Positions 53,920-62,091 are shown, counted from the first letter of the stretch. The stretch: 64,000 bases of DNA from Streptomyces phaeofaciens (GCF_014648915.1 NZ_BMSA01000040.1:1-64000), one strand, 5' to 3'. Numbers and translations: made by a program. The notes: generated from the letters alone by a model not told the origin.

Positions 53920-54751
53920 ATGTCCGCTGCTCTTCTGGGCCGCACAACCACCGACAAACCGGGGGCCACCGCCCTCTTGCGCATCGCCAACTCCGAGGTC
54001 GCCGTGCACATACGCGTCGCTGGGAGGCTGATGCCCGTCCAGATCACCACCGGCAGCCGGTACCGATGGCGACTACGCCCCCCTTCGGGGGCACCGTCTC
54101 CCTCGGTAAGGCCGGGCTCCACACCGGCAGCGAGGGCGCGATCCACAGTGAGGCCATCGTCGCCGCGCACGTCGCAGGGGCGCCGACCGCGTCCCCGGGC
54201 AAGGCTTACGTCTTCACTGACAAGGGACGCGTTCCCAACCCGTTCCGCTGCTTCGGAGGAGGCCCGCGACGGCGCCCGCCGCGTCGACGGCGAGGCCCGC
54301 CAGCCGAGAACCGCCACACGCCGACCTTCTGGACCCGGTTCACGCCGGTCTGTCTCGACGCGAGGGTTACCCACACCTACGAGGCCCAGGGCCGCAACGG
54401 CGAGCACCGCGCCACCCTCTGGTCCGAGAAGCGGAGTTCACCACCGACGAGCAGGCCGTCGACGCTGCGAAGCAGCTTGCCGCCAGCTGGGGACGCGGCC
54501 ACGCCGCGCGGGACGCGCACGTCCTGGACGGCACCGGAACCGAGCCCTACCTGTTCGGCGGCCGGAAGACCCTCCAAAGGGCTGACCCCGGTCCGGACGC
54601 AGGGCGGCAGCTGACCCCGTCCCGCCCCCGGACCCGGTCGGGGTCCCGATCCACGGGACCCCCGCCAGGTGCCCAAGACCCCCAACCCGAAATTCAGGGC
54701 CGGTCTCCAACCGGCCGAACACCCAACACACCGAGGACACCTCATCGATGA
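53920..54751 (+). pseudogene. Accessory gene with multiple frameshifts
   Basis: ATG 53920 has GGGAGG upstream. Coding signal then passes through three frames: SAALLGRTTTDKPGATALLR up to about 54080, VSLGKAGLHTGSEGAIHSEA and THTYEAQGRNGEHRATLWSE up to about 54430, then FTTDEQAVDAAKQLAASWGR and GTEPYLFGGRKTLQ to TGA 54749-54751. The final stop overlaps the ATG of the next gene (ATGA), as in intact operons. No family is recognised. It is either decayed or carries two or more sequencing errors. Confidence 0.4.
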
Positions 54752-55509
54752 CTGACCACGCCCTGCCCAACGGCTGGAGTATCAGCGTCCGCCCCGACGG
54801 CCCCCTCACCGTCCTCACCCTCCGAAACACCAACGGCAGCCCGCAGACGACGGACTACCACGGTCTCACCACCGGCCCGGCCCAGACAGTTCACTCTCTG
54901 GACGCGATCGCCGACGAGGCCCTGCACACCACCGCCCAGCGCCTCATCAACAGGTACTTCCACCAGGTCGACCAGATCCACGCCACGGCCACCGCCCTGT
55001 GCCACGACCTCCCCGACTGGGACACCGTCACCGCCCGCCTGCAAGACGCCGTCCCCGACTGCAGAGCCGACGCCTACCGCGACCACGACGGCAGCTTCAG
55101 CCTCGTCCTGACCGCAACCGGCACGGCCGCCGGACGACTGCTCACCCTCGTCACCACATGGCCCCACGCCACGGCCGCCGACACAGACGAGCTGCCCGAC
55201 GGAATCACCCTCGACCTCGAGGGCACCACTACCCTCGCCGTCACTCTCGACCCCGACCACACCCGTGCATTCCTCGCCTGGTTCCGCGGAGAGCCGCACG
55301 CCATGCCAGCCAGCTTCCACAGCAACAGCCCGGACGAACTGGCCCTCTTGACGTACCTGCTGGAAAACGCGATCTGGCCCGGTGCGCTCAGCGGCGGCCG
55401 TCACGTGCTGGCGCAGCAGATGCTGTCCCGTCTCGGCGTCGCTGGGCCCGGCCGCACGACTTCGGACACCGTCCCGACCGGCGGCCCGCCCGACCGTCCC
55501 GCGCACTGA
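54748..55509 (+). CDS. Hypothetical accessory protein
   Basis: The 253-residue product has good codon bias throughout. An N-terminal beta-rich part (GWSISVRPDGPLTVLTLRNT) is followed by a helical segment (ADEALHTTAQRLINRYFHQV) and a further mixed part ending in an Ala/Pro-rich tail. ATG 54748 overlaps the stop of the upstream frameshifted gene, which suggests the two once formed a translationally coupled pair. GAGGACACC lies 10-17 bases upstream. No signal peptide, membrane segment or known motif was recognised. Confidence 0.75.
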   Translation: MTDHALPNGWSISVRPDGPLTVLTLRNTNGSPQTTDYHGLTTGPAQTVHSLDAIADEALHTTAQRLINRYFHQVDQIHATATALCHDLPDWDTVTARLQDAVPDCRADAYRDHDGSFSLVLTATGTAAGRLLTLVTTWPHATAADTDELPDGITLDLEGTTTLAVTLDPDHTRAFLAWFRGEPHAMPASFHSNSPDELALLTYLLENAIWPGALSGGRHVLAQQMLSRLGVAGPGRTTSDTVPTGGPPDRPAH

Positions 55510-55634
55510 CACCCATCCCGTCATTCTGGCGCGCACCTCAGCCTTGCTGCGCCCCTGTTCTGAGAGGAATACCGTCGCAGAGCGTTGCTCTGCCCCGCAT
55601 CACCACCACCGTTGGCCTCCCCCTGTGGGACGCC

Positions 55635-56315
55635 ATGATCAGCCGGGAGGACCTCGGCCCGCCGCCGGACGAGGTCGACCCGGTAGATGTGAGGGTCGCC
55701 CGCGCGGACATGTTCCGCGGTGGTGACCTCGCCGTCGGTTACTTCGACGAGCAGCCCGGCGGCCGGTGGAAGCCGACCGCCTGTGTGGGGAAAGCCCGTT
55801 TCCGTGCCGTGCCCGCACCGCACCCACACCATCGGGACGTGTTCACCCTCGACGGCATGCTGTTCCAGTGGATGGCCCACGACCTGGCGCCGATCGCACC
55901 ACCTGCCGCGCCCGCGCCGTGCCCGGGGTCCCTCTCTGAACTGCGCGCCACGGCCGAGACGGTCTACCCGCTCGGTCTCGCCGACCTGCTCACCGGCGTC
56001 CTCGCGCACGGTGCACCCAGGCGCCCCGCGTCGTGGCCTGATGAGCCTTCCCCGCGCTGCGCGGAAAAGAGCAGACTGCGGGCATCACCCGGCACCGCCC
56101 GACCCACCATTCCCAGCCGTAGACAGCCGTACTCTGTGACGTCGGCGGTGTCCTGCGGCACGGGCCCGCTGGCCACGGGATCGAGCACGTTCACGGGCGG
56201 CTCGCTGGCGCGCTCGCTGCCGCAGCTGTTGCTCCGTCCCGCGTCCATCCCTCTCTCACCAGGGAGATCACCGACGCGCAGTGGAGATCCGCCGTGGCGG
56301 CAGCACAGGTCGTGA
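55635..56315 (+). CDS. Hypothetical protein, probably truncated
   Basis: Good coding sequence runs from about 55594 (TTVGLPLWDAMISREDLGPP) to 56025 (AETVYPLGLADLLTGVLAHG). ATG 55635 is the first in-frame ATG of the coding part, yet sensible sequence begins upstream without a start codon, so the 5' end may be broken. After about 56030 the frame becomes serine/arginine-rich and runs on to 56315 without coding bias, so the 3' end is probably lost too. No family is recognised. The CRISPR arrays begin 20 bases after the stop. Confidence 0.4.
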   Translation: MISREDLGPPPDEVDPVDVRVARADMFRGGDLAVGYFDEQPGGRWKPTACVGKARFRAVPAPHPHHRDVFTLDGMLFQWMAHDLAPIAPPAAPAPCPGSLSELRATAETVYPLGLADLLTGVLAHGAPRRPASWPDEPSPRCAEKSRLRASPGTARPTIPSRRQPYSVTSAVSCGTGPLATGSSTFTGGSLARSLPQLLLRPASIPLSPGRSPTRSGDPPWRQHRS

Positions 56316-56336
56316 GAACGATCGTTGACACTCACT

Positions 56337-56611
56337 GTGAGCATCCCCGCACGGGCGGGGAGCAGCTGCTGCGCCACACCGGCCTGTTCTCGGTGCAGGG
56401 GCCATCCCCGCATGCGCGGGGAACAGGACGACTGCGTGGACAACACGAACCACCAGCAGGGGCCATCCCCGCGGGCGCGGGGAGTAGGCGGGTGCCGGCA
56501 CCGGCGCGGCCACCGGTCGAGGGACCATTCCCGCAGGCGCGGGGAGCAGCCGAAGTGCCAGCCCTACCCGGGCAGCGCGTGGGGACCATCCCCGCAGGTG
56601 CGGGGGAGCAG
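56337..56611 (-). CRISPR. CRISPR array 1, type I-E-like, 5 repeats and 4 spacers
   Basis: Repeats at 56337-56365, 56398-56426, 56459-56487, 56521-56549 and 56582-56611 share the plus-strand pattern GGGGCCATCCCCGC, then 3-6 variable bases, then CGGGGAGCAG. Spacers are 32, 32, 33 and 32 nt. Repeat length 29, spacer length 32 and the CCCCGC...GCGGGG hairpin match type I-E arrays of actinobacteria, whose usual orientation (CTGCTCCCCGC start) puts transcription on the minus strand. The repeats differ at several positions, and the last has an extra G. No cas gene lies in the window. Confidence 0.9.
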
Positions 56612-56700
56612 ACTGCTTCACCAGCGAGTTTGCCTCACCGTCGCCGCGGTCCTGAGCACTTTCACTGAATCCGACAAACGCCCAAATGGCCCCCTGTGGT
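56612..56700 (-). promoter_or_regulatory. Candidate leader of CRISPR array 1
   Basis: The segment next to the minus-strand start of array 1 contains GAGCACTTTCACTGAATCCG followed by ACAAACGCCC. A close copy (TAGCATTTTCATCGAATCCG, then ACATAGCGCC) sits at the same place beside array 2. AT-richer leaders next to the first repeat are typical, and the duplication supports the assigned orientation. Confidence 0.5.
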
Positions 56701-56943
56701 TGAGCTTCGCCCCCTCGCTCTGATGTGGCCGCCGCCTCGTCGCAGGCCGTGCTGGGGGAGCGTGGCCGACAGTCAAGGCAGACGACACCTCCGCCAGGGC
56801 TGCGTGGGCGTCTTGCTCCGTCAGAAGGTGGGGCAGGGAGTTGTCAGCGCAGACGACGCTGTCGAACCTGGCGTCAGGAGAGTAAGCGCCTCATGTCGGC
56901 GGCAGCTGTACCCTTCGTCACCTTCTGGTGGGCGGCCTCACGG

Positions 56944-57033
56944 GCGGCCATCCCCACTGGTGCGGGGAACGGCGCACGGAGACGATGGCGTTCACGTTCC
57001 AGCAGGGGCCATCCCCACGCGGGCGGGGAGCAG
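56944..57033 (-). CRISPR. CRISPR array 2, two repeats and one spacer
   Basis: Repeats at 56944-56972 and 57005-57033 flank a 32-nt spacer. The second matches the array 1 pattern closely (GGGGCCATCCCC start, GGGGAGCAG end); the first is diverged at its ends. A leader-like copy follows on the plus-strand right side. Confidence 0.75.
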
Positions 57034-57115
57034 ACTTTCACCCGCATCTTTCCGCAACCGAGCCCTGGATCTTAGCATTTTCATCGAATCCGACATAGCG
57101 CCTGTATAGCCGGCC
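57034..57115 (-). promoter_or_regulatory. Candidate leader of CRISPR array 2
   Basis: Contains TAGCATTTTCATCGAATCCG and ACATAGCGCC, close to the sequence beside array 1. The shared sequence begins about 40 bases after the last repeat in both cases. This suggests that arrays 1 and 2 arose by duplication of a leader-array unit or split from one locus. Confidence 0.5.
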
Positions 57116-57168
57116 TCAGTCGGCGCGCCCGCAGCATTACCACGGTCACGCACACTAATGCGGGGCGC

Positions 57169-57320
57169 GAGAACAACCCCGCAGGTGCAGGGAGCAGAAG
57201 AGCAGGACGCGGCCCTCGCGGTTCCGGGTCGGGGCCAGCCCCGCAGGTCCGGGGAGCAGGGCGGCTACGTCAAGGTGACGTGCACGGACCTGGGGCCATC
57301 CCCGCGCGAGCGGGGAATTC
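57169..57320 (-). CRISPR. CRISPR array 3, three diverged repeats and two spacers
   Basis: Repeats at 57169-57197, 57231-57259 and 57292-57320 have spacers of 33 and 32 nt. They match the pattern of array 1 but with more changes (for example ACAACCCCGC in the first, GGGGAATTC ending the third). No copy of the shared leader lies next to it, so this may be the old end of a larger array. Confidence 0.75.
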
Positions 57321-57429
57321 CCCGACAACTACAAGAAACTCAACGGGAGCCTGTAATATGCGCATCGAGATTAGGGTGCTCCAGTAAATCAGCTGGAATT
57401 TTGGGTTCGATTCATCAAACCTATGAAAC

Positions 57430-57609
57430 ATGTCTTACACTCGAGCGCCCGACGAGTGCGGAAACTGTTTCGTCAATGGCGTGGTTCGAAAAAAGCTTGA
57501 CGCAAACGGTAAATGCCCCGAACATCCAACTCTTTCAGAAGGCTGGGTGGACCATTCGGAATGCGGCGGTGCTCACCACATGATTTACCGTCATTGTGTA
57601 GTCAAGTGA
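57430..57609 (+). CDS. 59-residue Cys/His-rich protein (candidate)
   Basis: ATG 57430 is the only possible start (an in-frame TGA lies 6 bases before it) and the frame ends at TGA 57607-57609. The product has five Cys and five His in a finger-like order: DECGNC (CxxC), KCPEH, DHSEC, GGAHH and RHC. This may be a small zinc-binding protein. The surrounding DNA is clearly AT-richer than the rest of the window, which suggests a separate origin. No Shine-Dalgarno sequence was found, so expression is uncertain. No family is recognised. Confidence 0.4.
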   Translation: MSYTRAPDECGNCFVNGVVRKKLDANGKCPEHPTLSEGWVDHSECGGAHHMIYRHCVVK

Positions 57610-57716
57610 AAGTCTAGGGCGCGGCCGGTCCGGCGACCCGCGTCAGCTCACCCGCGGCCGGTACTGTTCTTCGCGCGAGCATTGTCAGCGGGCGTGCGGA
57701 CGGTGCTACCTGAAGT

Positions 57717-57982
57717 ATGACCTCTCCGAAGAAACAGACGCAGGTCCGGCTGGAGCCCGAGGTTCTACTGCTGGCAAGGATGCCGCGCCCGCCCGTGGAC
57801 TGGACTTCAACCGCTACGTGGAGCGCCTCATCGTCGAGGACACCACTGGTGCCCGTGCTGCAGGGATGGCTGCCGCCAGTGCTATATGCCACGTATTAGA
57901 TGAAAGCGCGCTCCATTCAGTCGCGGCGTACAAGCGAACGCCACGCCTGACGTCGGTAGGCACCTCAACGCCGTGGGGGTGA
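57717..57982 (+). pseudogene. Ribbon-helix-helix antitoxin-like gene, frameshifted
   Basis: ATG 57717 opens TSPKKQTQVRLEPEVLLLAR, a typical RHH start (basic lead then QVRLEPE). After about 57780 coding moves to another frame: DAAPARGLDFNRYVERLIVE, then DTTGARAAGMAAA, ending at TGA 57980-57982. The pattern fits an antitoxin or small repressor of the RHH class. No matching toxin gene follows, and one base is gained or lost near 57780, so it is probably inactive. Confidence 0.5.
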
Positions 57983-58172
57983 CGATCTCGGGGATCTGGG
58001 CGGTGCCCAGCACTTCCGGCTCAGCGGCCTTGCTCGTCACGGTGAACCGCAGCACCACCTGTCTGCCCCGCTCGCCGCCGGTGACCTTGCAGCCGATATC
58101 GACGGAGGTGATATTGGATCCTCCAGCAGCTCTGGACCCGGGCACGGGCGTAGCGGCGCAGCGAAGCATCAC
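57882..58172 (-). CDS. Protein fragment of unknown function (possible)
   Basis: Between about 58130 and 57970 the minus strand has strong GC3 coding bias and reads NITSVDIGCKVTGGERGRQV followed by VLRFTVTSKAAEPEVLG, which looks like a small beta-sandwich protein. The frame overlaps the tail of the RHH remnant on the other strand and ends without a sensible C-terminus at 57882. It may be a fragment. The start ATG at 58172 is not supported by a ribosome site. Confidence 0.35.
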   Translation of the reverse strand: MMLRCAATPVPGSRAAGGSNITSVDIGCKVTGGERGRQVVLRFTVTSKAAEPEVLGTAQIPEIVTPTALRCLPTSGVAFACTPRLNGARFHLIRGI

Positions 58173-58287
58173 GGCCGGGCGTCAGGCCGCTTCTGTTACG
58201 CATGGGAGGCAGTGCAGCGGCGTTGTCGGTGGTGGGGTGCAGGATGCAGGCCGGCGCTGGGCGCAGCCGGGTTCCGCCGAACTGCGG

Positions 58288-58959
58288 TTAGTCGCCGAAC
58301 TCGTCTACGGCCGTGTGCAATCGATACTCGAGGTCGCTGACCCATTGCTGGGCCCACTGTCTGAGGTCCGAGATCTCTTCCGGAGACAGGCCGTATGCCT
58401 CGAACTCCACGTCATCGATCCACTGAGCAGCGCCGAGGCGGTCACAAAGATCGTCAAGGCGGAACTGTCCCCGGCCGTGTCGCTGCCCCAACTGTTCCAG
58501 ATCCGTGATTGTGTGATCGCGGGCGGCGGCGCGGACGTCAATGAAATCGCGGGCTGCCGCGCGGTCTGCCAAGGCCCTGACCTTGGTGCCGATCACATCG
58601 TCGAGGCTGAGGACAGGGCCGAAGGGAGTGCGGGTCGCGGGCGCACAGAGATTCTCTTTGAGTACGTCTACCTCACACTCTTCCCCGGTATCCGAGCTGA
58701 CCACAATAAGGCGAGCTGCCAGGGAGTCCACGCTGATGACGTTTACCTGCCAGCCGCGCTCAGTCAGACCGCGCACTAGATCATTGGCGATGTCGGCCAT
58801 GGGGGCGGGACTCTCGGTCGCAACGTCGATGTCTTGGCTCAGCCGGTCGACGAGCCCGTGCGCCTGGACGGCGTAGCCACCGGTAATTACCAGCGGATAG
58901 GGAGTGCCGATCGCCAGTACGTCGTGCAGGAGTCGTCGATGGAGATCGCTGAGGTTCAC
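58288..58959 (-). CDS. AbiEii-type nucleotidyltransferase toxin
   Basis: The 223-residue product matches the nucleotidyl transferase AbiEii/AbiGii toxin family. It begins with helices, then YPLVITGGYAVQAHG and RLSQDIDVATES, the nucleotidyltransferase GG...D(I/L)D motif; ECEVDVL carries a further acidic residue, and LDDVIGTKVRALADRAAARD forms the later conserved helix. Such toxins modify tRNA or nucleotides and act in phage defence or plasmid stability. GTG 58959 overlaps the stop of the partner gene as GTGA, so the two are translated together. Convergent or decayed genes lie downstream. Confidence 0.86.
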   Translation of the reverse strand: MNLSDLHRRLLHDVLAIGTPYPLVITGGYAVQAHGLVDRLSQDIDVATESPAPMADIANDLVRGLTERGWQVNVISVDSLAARLIVVSSDTGEECEVDVLKENLCAPATRTPFGPVLSLDDVIGTKVRALADRAAARDFIDVRAAARDHTITDLEQLGQRHGRGQFRLDDLCDRLGAAQWIDDVEFEAYGLSPEEISDLRQWAQQWVSDLEYRLHTAVDEFGD

Positions 58960-59321
58960 GCGGCAGGGGATGCCCGGTGCTGGAGTTCGGGGAAAGCAGC
59001 CTCCCAGGCATCGCGGACGTGCCTGCTGATCATGGTCCGCATCCGGGGCCACTGAGCGAGCAGCAGATCGCGGTTTAGGAAAGCGGTGATGTCCGCGCGC
59101 TGCCCTTCAGTAAGCACAGTTCGATACAGGCTCATGCACTGCCGGGGACGATCAAGGTCATAGAAGCGCAGGCCTGACCAGGCAACGTGCAGCGGCAGCT
59201 CGACCAAGCCGTGCGCCGGTCCAGCGAGGTCCTCAAGGGTGTCGGGAAGCCGCCCTGCACACCGCTCGCGCAACACGTCGGCGGCGGAGGGTGTCACGCC
59301 AGGAGAAGACTGCTGAATCAT
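58956..59321 (-). CDS. Partner/antitoxin of the AbiEii-type toxin
   Basis: The 121-residue product is helical, with LRERCAGRLPDTLEDLAGPA, then LHVAWSGLRFYDLDRPRQCM and a helical end (RHVRDAWEAAFPEL). It precedes and overlaps the toxin gene, the usual order for an antitoxin or regulator. It lacks the winged-helix layout of classical AbiEi, so it is a different partner type. A CTGCCA-N6-TGGCAG inverted repeat lies 20-37 bases upstream of ATG 59321 and may be its operator. Confidence 0.7.
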   Translation of the reverse strand: MIQQSSPGVTPSAADVLRERCAGRLPDTLEDLAGPAHGLVELPLHVAWSGLRFYDLDRPRQCMSLYRTVLTEGQRADITAFLNRDLLLAQWPRMRTMISRHVRDAWEAAFPELQHRASPAA

Positions 59322-59340
59322 GGGTCCCAGTATTCCGTGC

Positions 59341-59358
59341 CTGCCACGTGAATGGCAG
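59341..59358. promoter_or_regulatory. Candidate operator of the toxin pair
   Basis: The perfect inverted repeat CTGCCA-N6-TGGCAG lies 20-37 bases before the ATG of the toxin-partner gene (59321, minus). Position and symmetry fit an autoregulatory operator. Confidence 0.4.
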
Positions 59359-59976
59359 CGCGGACGCGTTTTCTGGTCCCAGTTCCTGAGCCGATGACCG
59401 GATGGCTGGGTGCCCGCTGGTCAGCGGGCACCTCACTGGCCATGTGGCGCCCGCTCTTCTGGGCGGAAGCATCCGCTCGGCTGGGGCAACGGCGGCCAGC
59501 CCAATCGGTTCAAGTTCCTGACCAGGAGGTGATTGCGGCGCCAGCGATCAGGCGCCGGCACTCCGCCCTTCCATCGGGTGCTGGACGGCGGGGTGGTGGG
59601 AAGGTTGGCCATGAGGACGGCACCTCGGCCCCTATGGAGGCTTGTTCGTCGAACGAAAAAAGCGGCCCTTGTGATGTGAGTCATGGGAGAGCTATGTCGC
59701 GGGCGGTCAGTTTTAGCCTCCGCCTCCACCTTTGAAGCCGCTAGAGCTATCTCCCCTGGTCACTGCAGGTAGCAGGACGGTGACATTGCGGCCTTCTCTC
59801 GGTAGGCACGACCTGCTGATCACTTTATGTCATGAATTGATCGCGTTGGTCATGCGCGTCGGGGCCCCGTTGTCCGGGATGCTGCGCTGGAGGGGCCACC
59901 GAGGTGCCCTCCGGCGTGATCCGTCCTTGATACAGGGTGAGTTGACGCTGCATGAGCAGGAAAGACAGGGGGTCTC
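59359..59976. other. Intergenic DNA with no recognised gene
   Basis: The frames on both strands look like shadows. The last 250 bases must carry the promoter of the sigma-like operon that starts at 59977, but no clear box was found. Confidence 0.4.
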
Positions 59977-60174
59977 ATGACCGTGAACGATGTGCTCGCT
60001 GGGCTGGTGGTGATCACCGCGCTGCGCGTCTTTCTCCCCGACCTGCGCACGGGGGTGCGCAGCATGCTGCGGGCGGGCGCCCAGATCGGGGTCGCCGAAC
60101 TGCTGCGGCACCAGCCCGCACGCGCGGAGGCAGTACAGCCGCATTCGGCCACCTCCCGGGATGTGGAGGCGTAG
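59977..60174 (+). CDS. Small membrane-associated protein
   Basis: ATG 59977 follows CAGGGGG about 6 bases upstream. The 65-residue product starts with a hydrophobic helix (VNDVLAGLVVITALRVFLPD) and continues as an amphipathic, basic segment (RSMLRAGAQIGVAELLRHQP). It ends 4 bases before the sigma-like gene, so they form an operon. It could be a small membrane partner of that regulator. No family is recognised. Confidence 0.55.
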   Translation: MTVNDVLAGLVVITALRVFLPDLRTGVRSMLRAGAQIGVAELLRHQPARAEAVQPHSATSRDVEA

Positions 60175-60178
60175 CCCG

Positions 60179-60817
60179 ATGACCAGCACCGAGGACAGTG
60201 GCGCCCACGCCCTGCCTGGCTCGTTCCGAGAGCTCGACGCCTTGTGCGGCGTCCATTACGAGATGCCGCCAAGCGTTGACGCCTTCTGGGGCCGGTACGC
60301 GCGGGCGCACGTGGACTACGCCACCGCTGTCCTGGGCGACAAGGAGGCTGCCAAGAAGGTCGTCCGCTCTCTCTATACCCAGCTCGCCCTGAACTGGGAC
60401 GCGATCCTGCTGGAGGAGGGCGGTCCGGAAGCCTACGTGTGGCGGGCGCTGAAACTGCGGGTGGAGACCCATGCGCGGATGGCCGTCGCTCCGGCCGGCG
60501 ATGGCTGCAGAGGGGCAGCGTCGGCGCACGACCGGACAACCGCTGTCCACGACGCCGTCCGGGCCACGCTGGGGGCCATGCGCTCCCGGCTGGCGGACGC
60601 CGACTCCCCACTCGGCCTCTACACGGCCATCGCCACCCTGCCCGTACGACAGTTCGACGTGGTCATCCTCAACTATGTCCTGGGCTACACCATCGGCCGT
60701 GTCGCCGACATTATGGGGATCAGCGCAGGCACCGTGCGCTTCCATCGCCGCCAGGCCCGCAAACACCTCGCCGCAAAACTCGGCATCAACCTGGGTGACG
60801 ACGAGGAGAAGGAGTAG
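60179..60817 (+). CDS. Sigma-70 region 4-like regulator
   Basis: The 212-residue product has a helical N-terminal part (AFWGRYARAHVDYATAVLGD, then SLYTQLALNWDAILLE) that resembles sigma region 2, and a C-terminal sigma region 4-type helix-turn-helix (LPVRQFDVVILNYVLGYTIG, then DIMGISAGTVRFHRRQARKH). The usual ECF region 2 aromatic/acidic motifs are weak. It may be a plasmid-borne sigma factor or a related DNA-binding regulator. ATG 60179 lies 4 bases after the small membrane gene. The next gene starts 3 bases after its stop. Confidence 0.8.
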   Translation: MTSTEDSGAHALPGSFRELDALCGVHYEMPPSVDAFWGRYARAHVDYATAVLGDKEAAKKVVRSLYTQLALNWDAILLEEGGPEAYVWRALKLRVETHARMAVAPAGDGCRGAASAHDRTTAVHDAVRATLGAMRSRLADADSPLGLYTAIATLPVRQFDVVILNYVLGYTIGRVADIMGISAGTVRFHRRQARKHLAAKLGINLGDDEEKE

Positions 60818-60820
60818 ACC

Positions 60821-61444
60821 GTGCCGCGCAAGCTTGATCAGATACTCGACCAGGCGGCCTTCCCGGACAGCGTCACCGACGCGGAACTTCACGACCTCAA
60901 GCGGGAGATCTCCCGGGACGTCACTGCAGCTCTCGTGTTCGGCGAACGTCCCGTCGCTCCGCGCCACCACCCGGTCCGGCTGGAACGCGCCGACATCACT
61001 CTCCAAACGCTCTGCCGCGACCTCCTGCTCGGCGACGAAGCCTCCACACACTTGGCACGTATTGCCGAAAGCCCCACCGATGCTGAAGGAGCCCTGCACT
61101 TCGGTTGTCTGCTCCACCTCGCAGGGAAACCGGACGGGGCCCTTTGGTGGTGGCAGTTCGCCGCCGGAGCCGGCAACGCCACCGCCGCCTACTGTCTCCA
61201 CCTGTTTCACACATGCCGCGGCGACCTGAGGGACGCCCACCACTGGTGGCATCAGCACCACGCCCTGGGGCCAAACGACAACTTCGTCCCCCCGCCCACC
61301 TGGATACACAGCAACGTGGACACCACCTCAGACGTCTTGCGTCAAGCTGTGAAACGCCTCAGGGTCGATGACGCCGCCGGCGAATTCCACCATCCCGACC
61401 ACAGTCTCGCCGACCGGATAGAGGAACTCGTCGACGCCTGCTGA
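60821..61444 (+). CDS. SEL1/TPR-like helical protein in the sigma operon
   Basis: The 207-residue product starts at GTG 60821, with GGAGAAGGAG just upstream at the end of the sigma gene. It is helical throughout: DAELHDLKREISRDVTAALV near the start, and paired helices with SEL1-like spacing in the middle (EGALHFGCLLHLAGKPDGAL, then WWWQFAAGAGNATAAYCLHL). Proteins with this layout often sit beside sigma-like genes in Streptomyces and may regulate them by direct contact. That role is inferred from position. Confidence 0.7.
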   Translation: MPRKLDQILDQAAFPDSVTDAELHDLKREISRDVTAALVFGERPVAPRHHPVRLERADITLQTLCRDLLLGDEASTHLARIAESPTDAEGALHFGCLLHLAGKPDGALWWWQFAAGAGNATAAYCLHLFHTCRGDLRDAHHWWHQHHALGPNDNFVPPPTWIHSNVDTTSDVLRQAVKRLRVDDAAGEFHHPDHSLADRIEELVDAC

Positions 61445-61464
61445 CTCAGGAGGCACAGCAGCTC

Positions 61465-61650
61465 GTGCAGACCAAGAAGCGGTCGCCGGGGCGGCGCCCC
61501 AGGCCCTCACCCTGGACAACCAGCGTGTGGGCCGAGCTTGCCCGGCACGGCGCCCTCGCAGTCCTTCCGGCAGTCGGCGCCTGGGTGACAATCGCCGACG
61601 GCCCGCCGCCCGGCTCTTGGTGGGTGGGCCGAACGGGAGGGAGCGCGGTG
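61465..61650 (+). pseudogene. Third gene of the sigma operon, truncated
   Basis: GTG 61465 has AGGAGG 12-17 bases upstream and lies 20 bases after the preceding stop. The first 60 codons look real (QTKKRSPGRRPRPSPW, then ELARHGALAVLPAVGAWVTI and GPPPGSWWVGRTGG). From about 61650 the frame continues only as the antisense of the NUDIX gene, to 62238. The gene therefore seems cut by a recombination event that brought in the NUDIX/aminotransferase block. Confidence 0.4.
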
Positions 61651-61653
61651 GTC

Positions 61654-62091
61654 CTACGTGCTGGCCAGGACCTTCCGTACGCCGTCAGTGACGCCCGACA
61701 GGTCGCCGGCGAGGGCGGCCCACTCGTGCAAGTCGTGCTCGGTCAGGACGACCGGGCCGGTGGCCGCAACGGTGACGGCAAAGTTGAACTGGCGGGTGGT
61801 GGTGCCCCGGCTGTTCTCGTAGTCGAATTGCCGGAGGTAGCGGTCCACGGAGGAGACGGTCAGGCCGGTCTCCTCCCGTGTCTCGCGGCGGGCCGCGTCC
61901 ACGATGGTCTCGCCCGGATCGACTGTGCCCGACGGGATGTCCCACAGTCCGCCCATGTAGTCGTCCGGGTTGCGTCGGACCAGGAGGACGCGGTCGGCGT
62001 CGGTGATCACGGCGGCGGCCACGACGCTGGTGATGCCCTCGGCTTGGGCCTCCTTGGCCAGGGACTCGGCGAGGTTGGAGGTCACAGCCAC
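61654..62091 (-). CDS. NUDIX hydrolase
   Basis: The 145-residue product has a complete NUDIX box: GTVDPGETIVDAARRETREE followed by TGL (pattern GX5EX7REUXEEXGU), preceded by NPDDYMGGLWDIPS. It would hydrolyse a nucleoside diphosphate linked to another group, such as a damaged nucleotide or nucleotide sugar. ATG 62091 overlaps the end of the aminotransferase fragment by 10 bases, so the two were one operon. Substrate cannot be told from the sequence. Confidence 0.92.
   Translation of the reverse strand: MAVTSNLAESLAKEAQAEGITSVVAAAVITDADRVLLVRRNPDDYMGGLWDIPSGTVDPGETIVDAARRETREETGLTVSSVDRYLRQFDYENSRGTTTRQFNFAVTVAATGPVVLTEHDLHEWAALAGDLSGVTDGVRKVLAST

Noticed and set aside
56043..56074. CRISPR-repeat-like hairpin CTTCCCCGCGCTGCGCGG
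   Set aside because: It resembles the repeat core, but no partner repeat lies at 61-62 bp spacing on either side, so it is not counted in an array.
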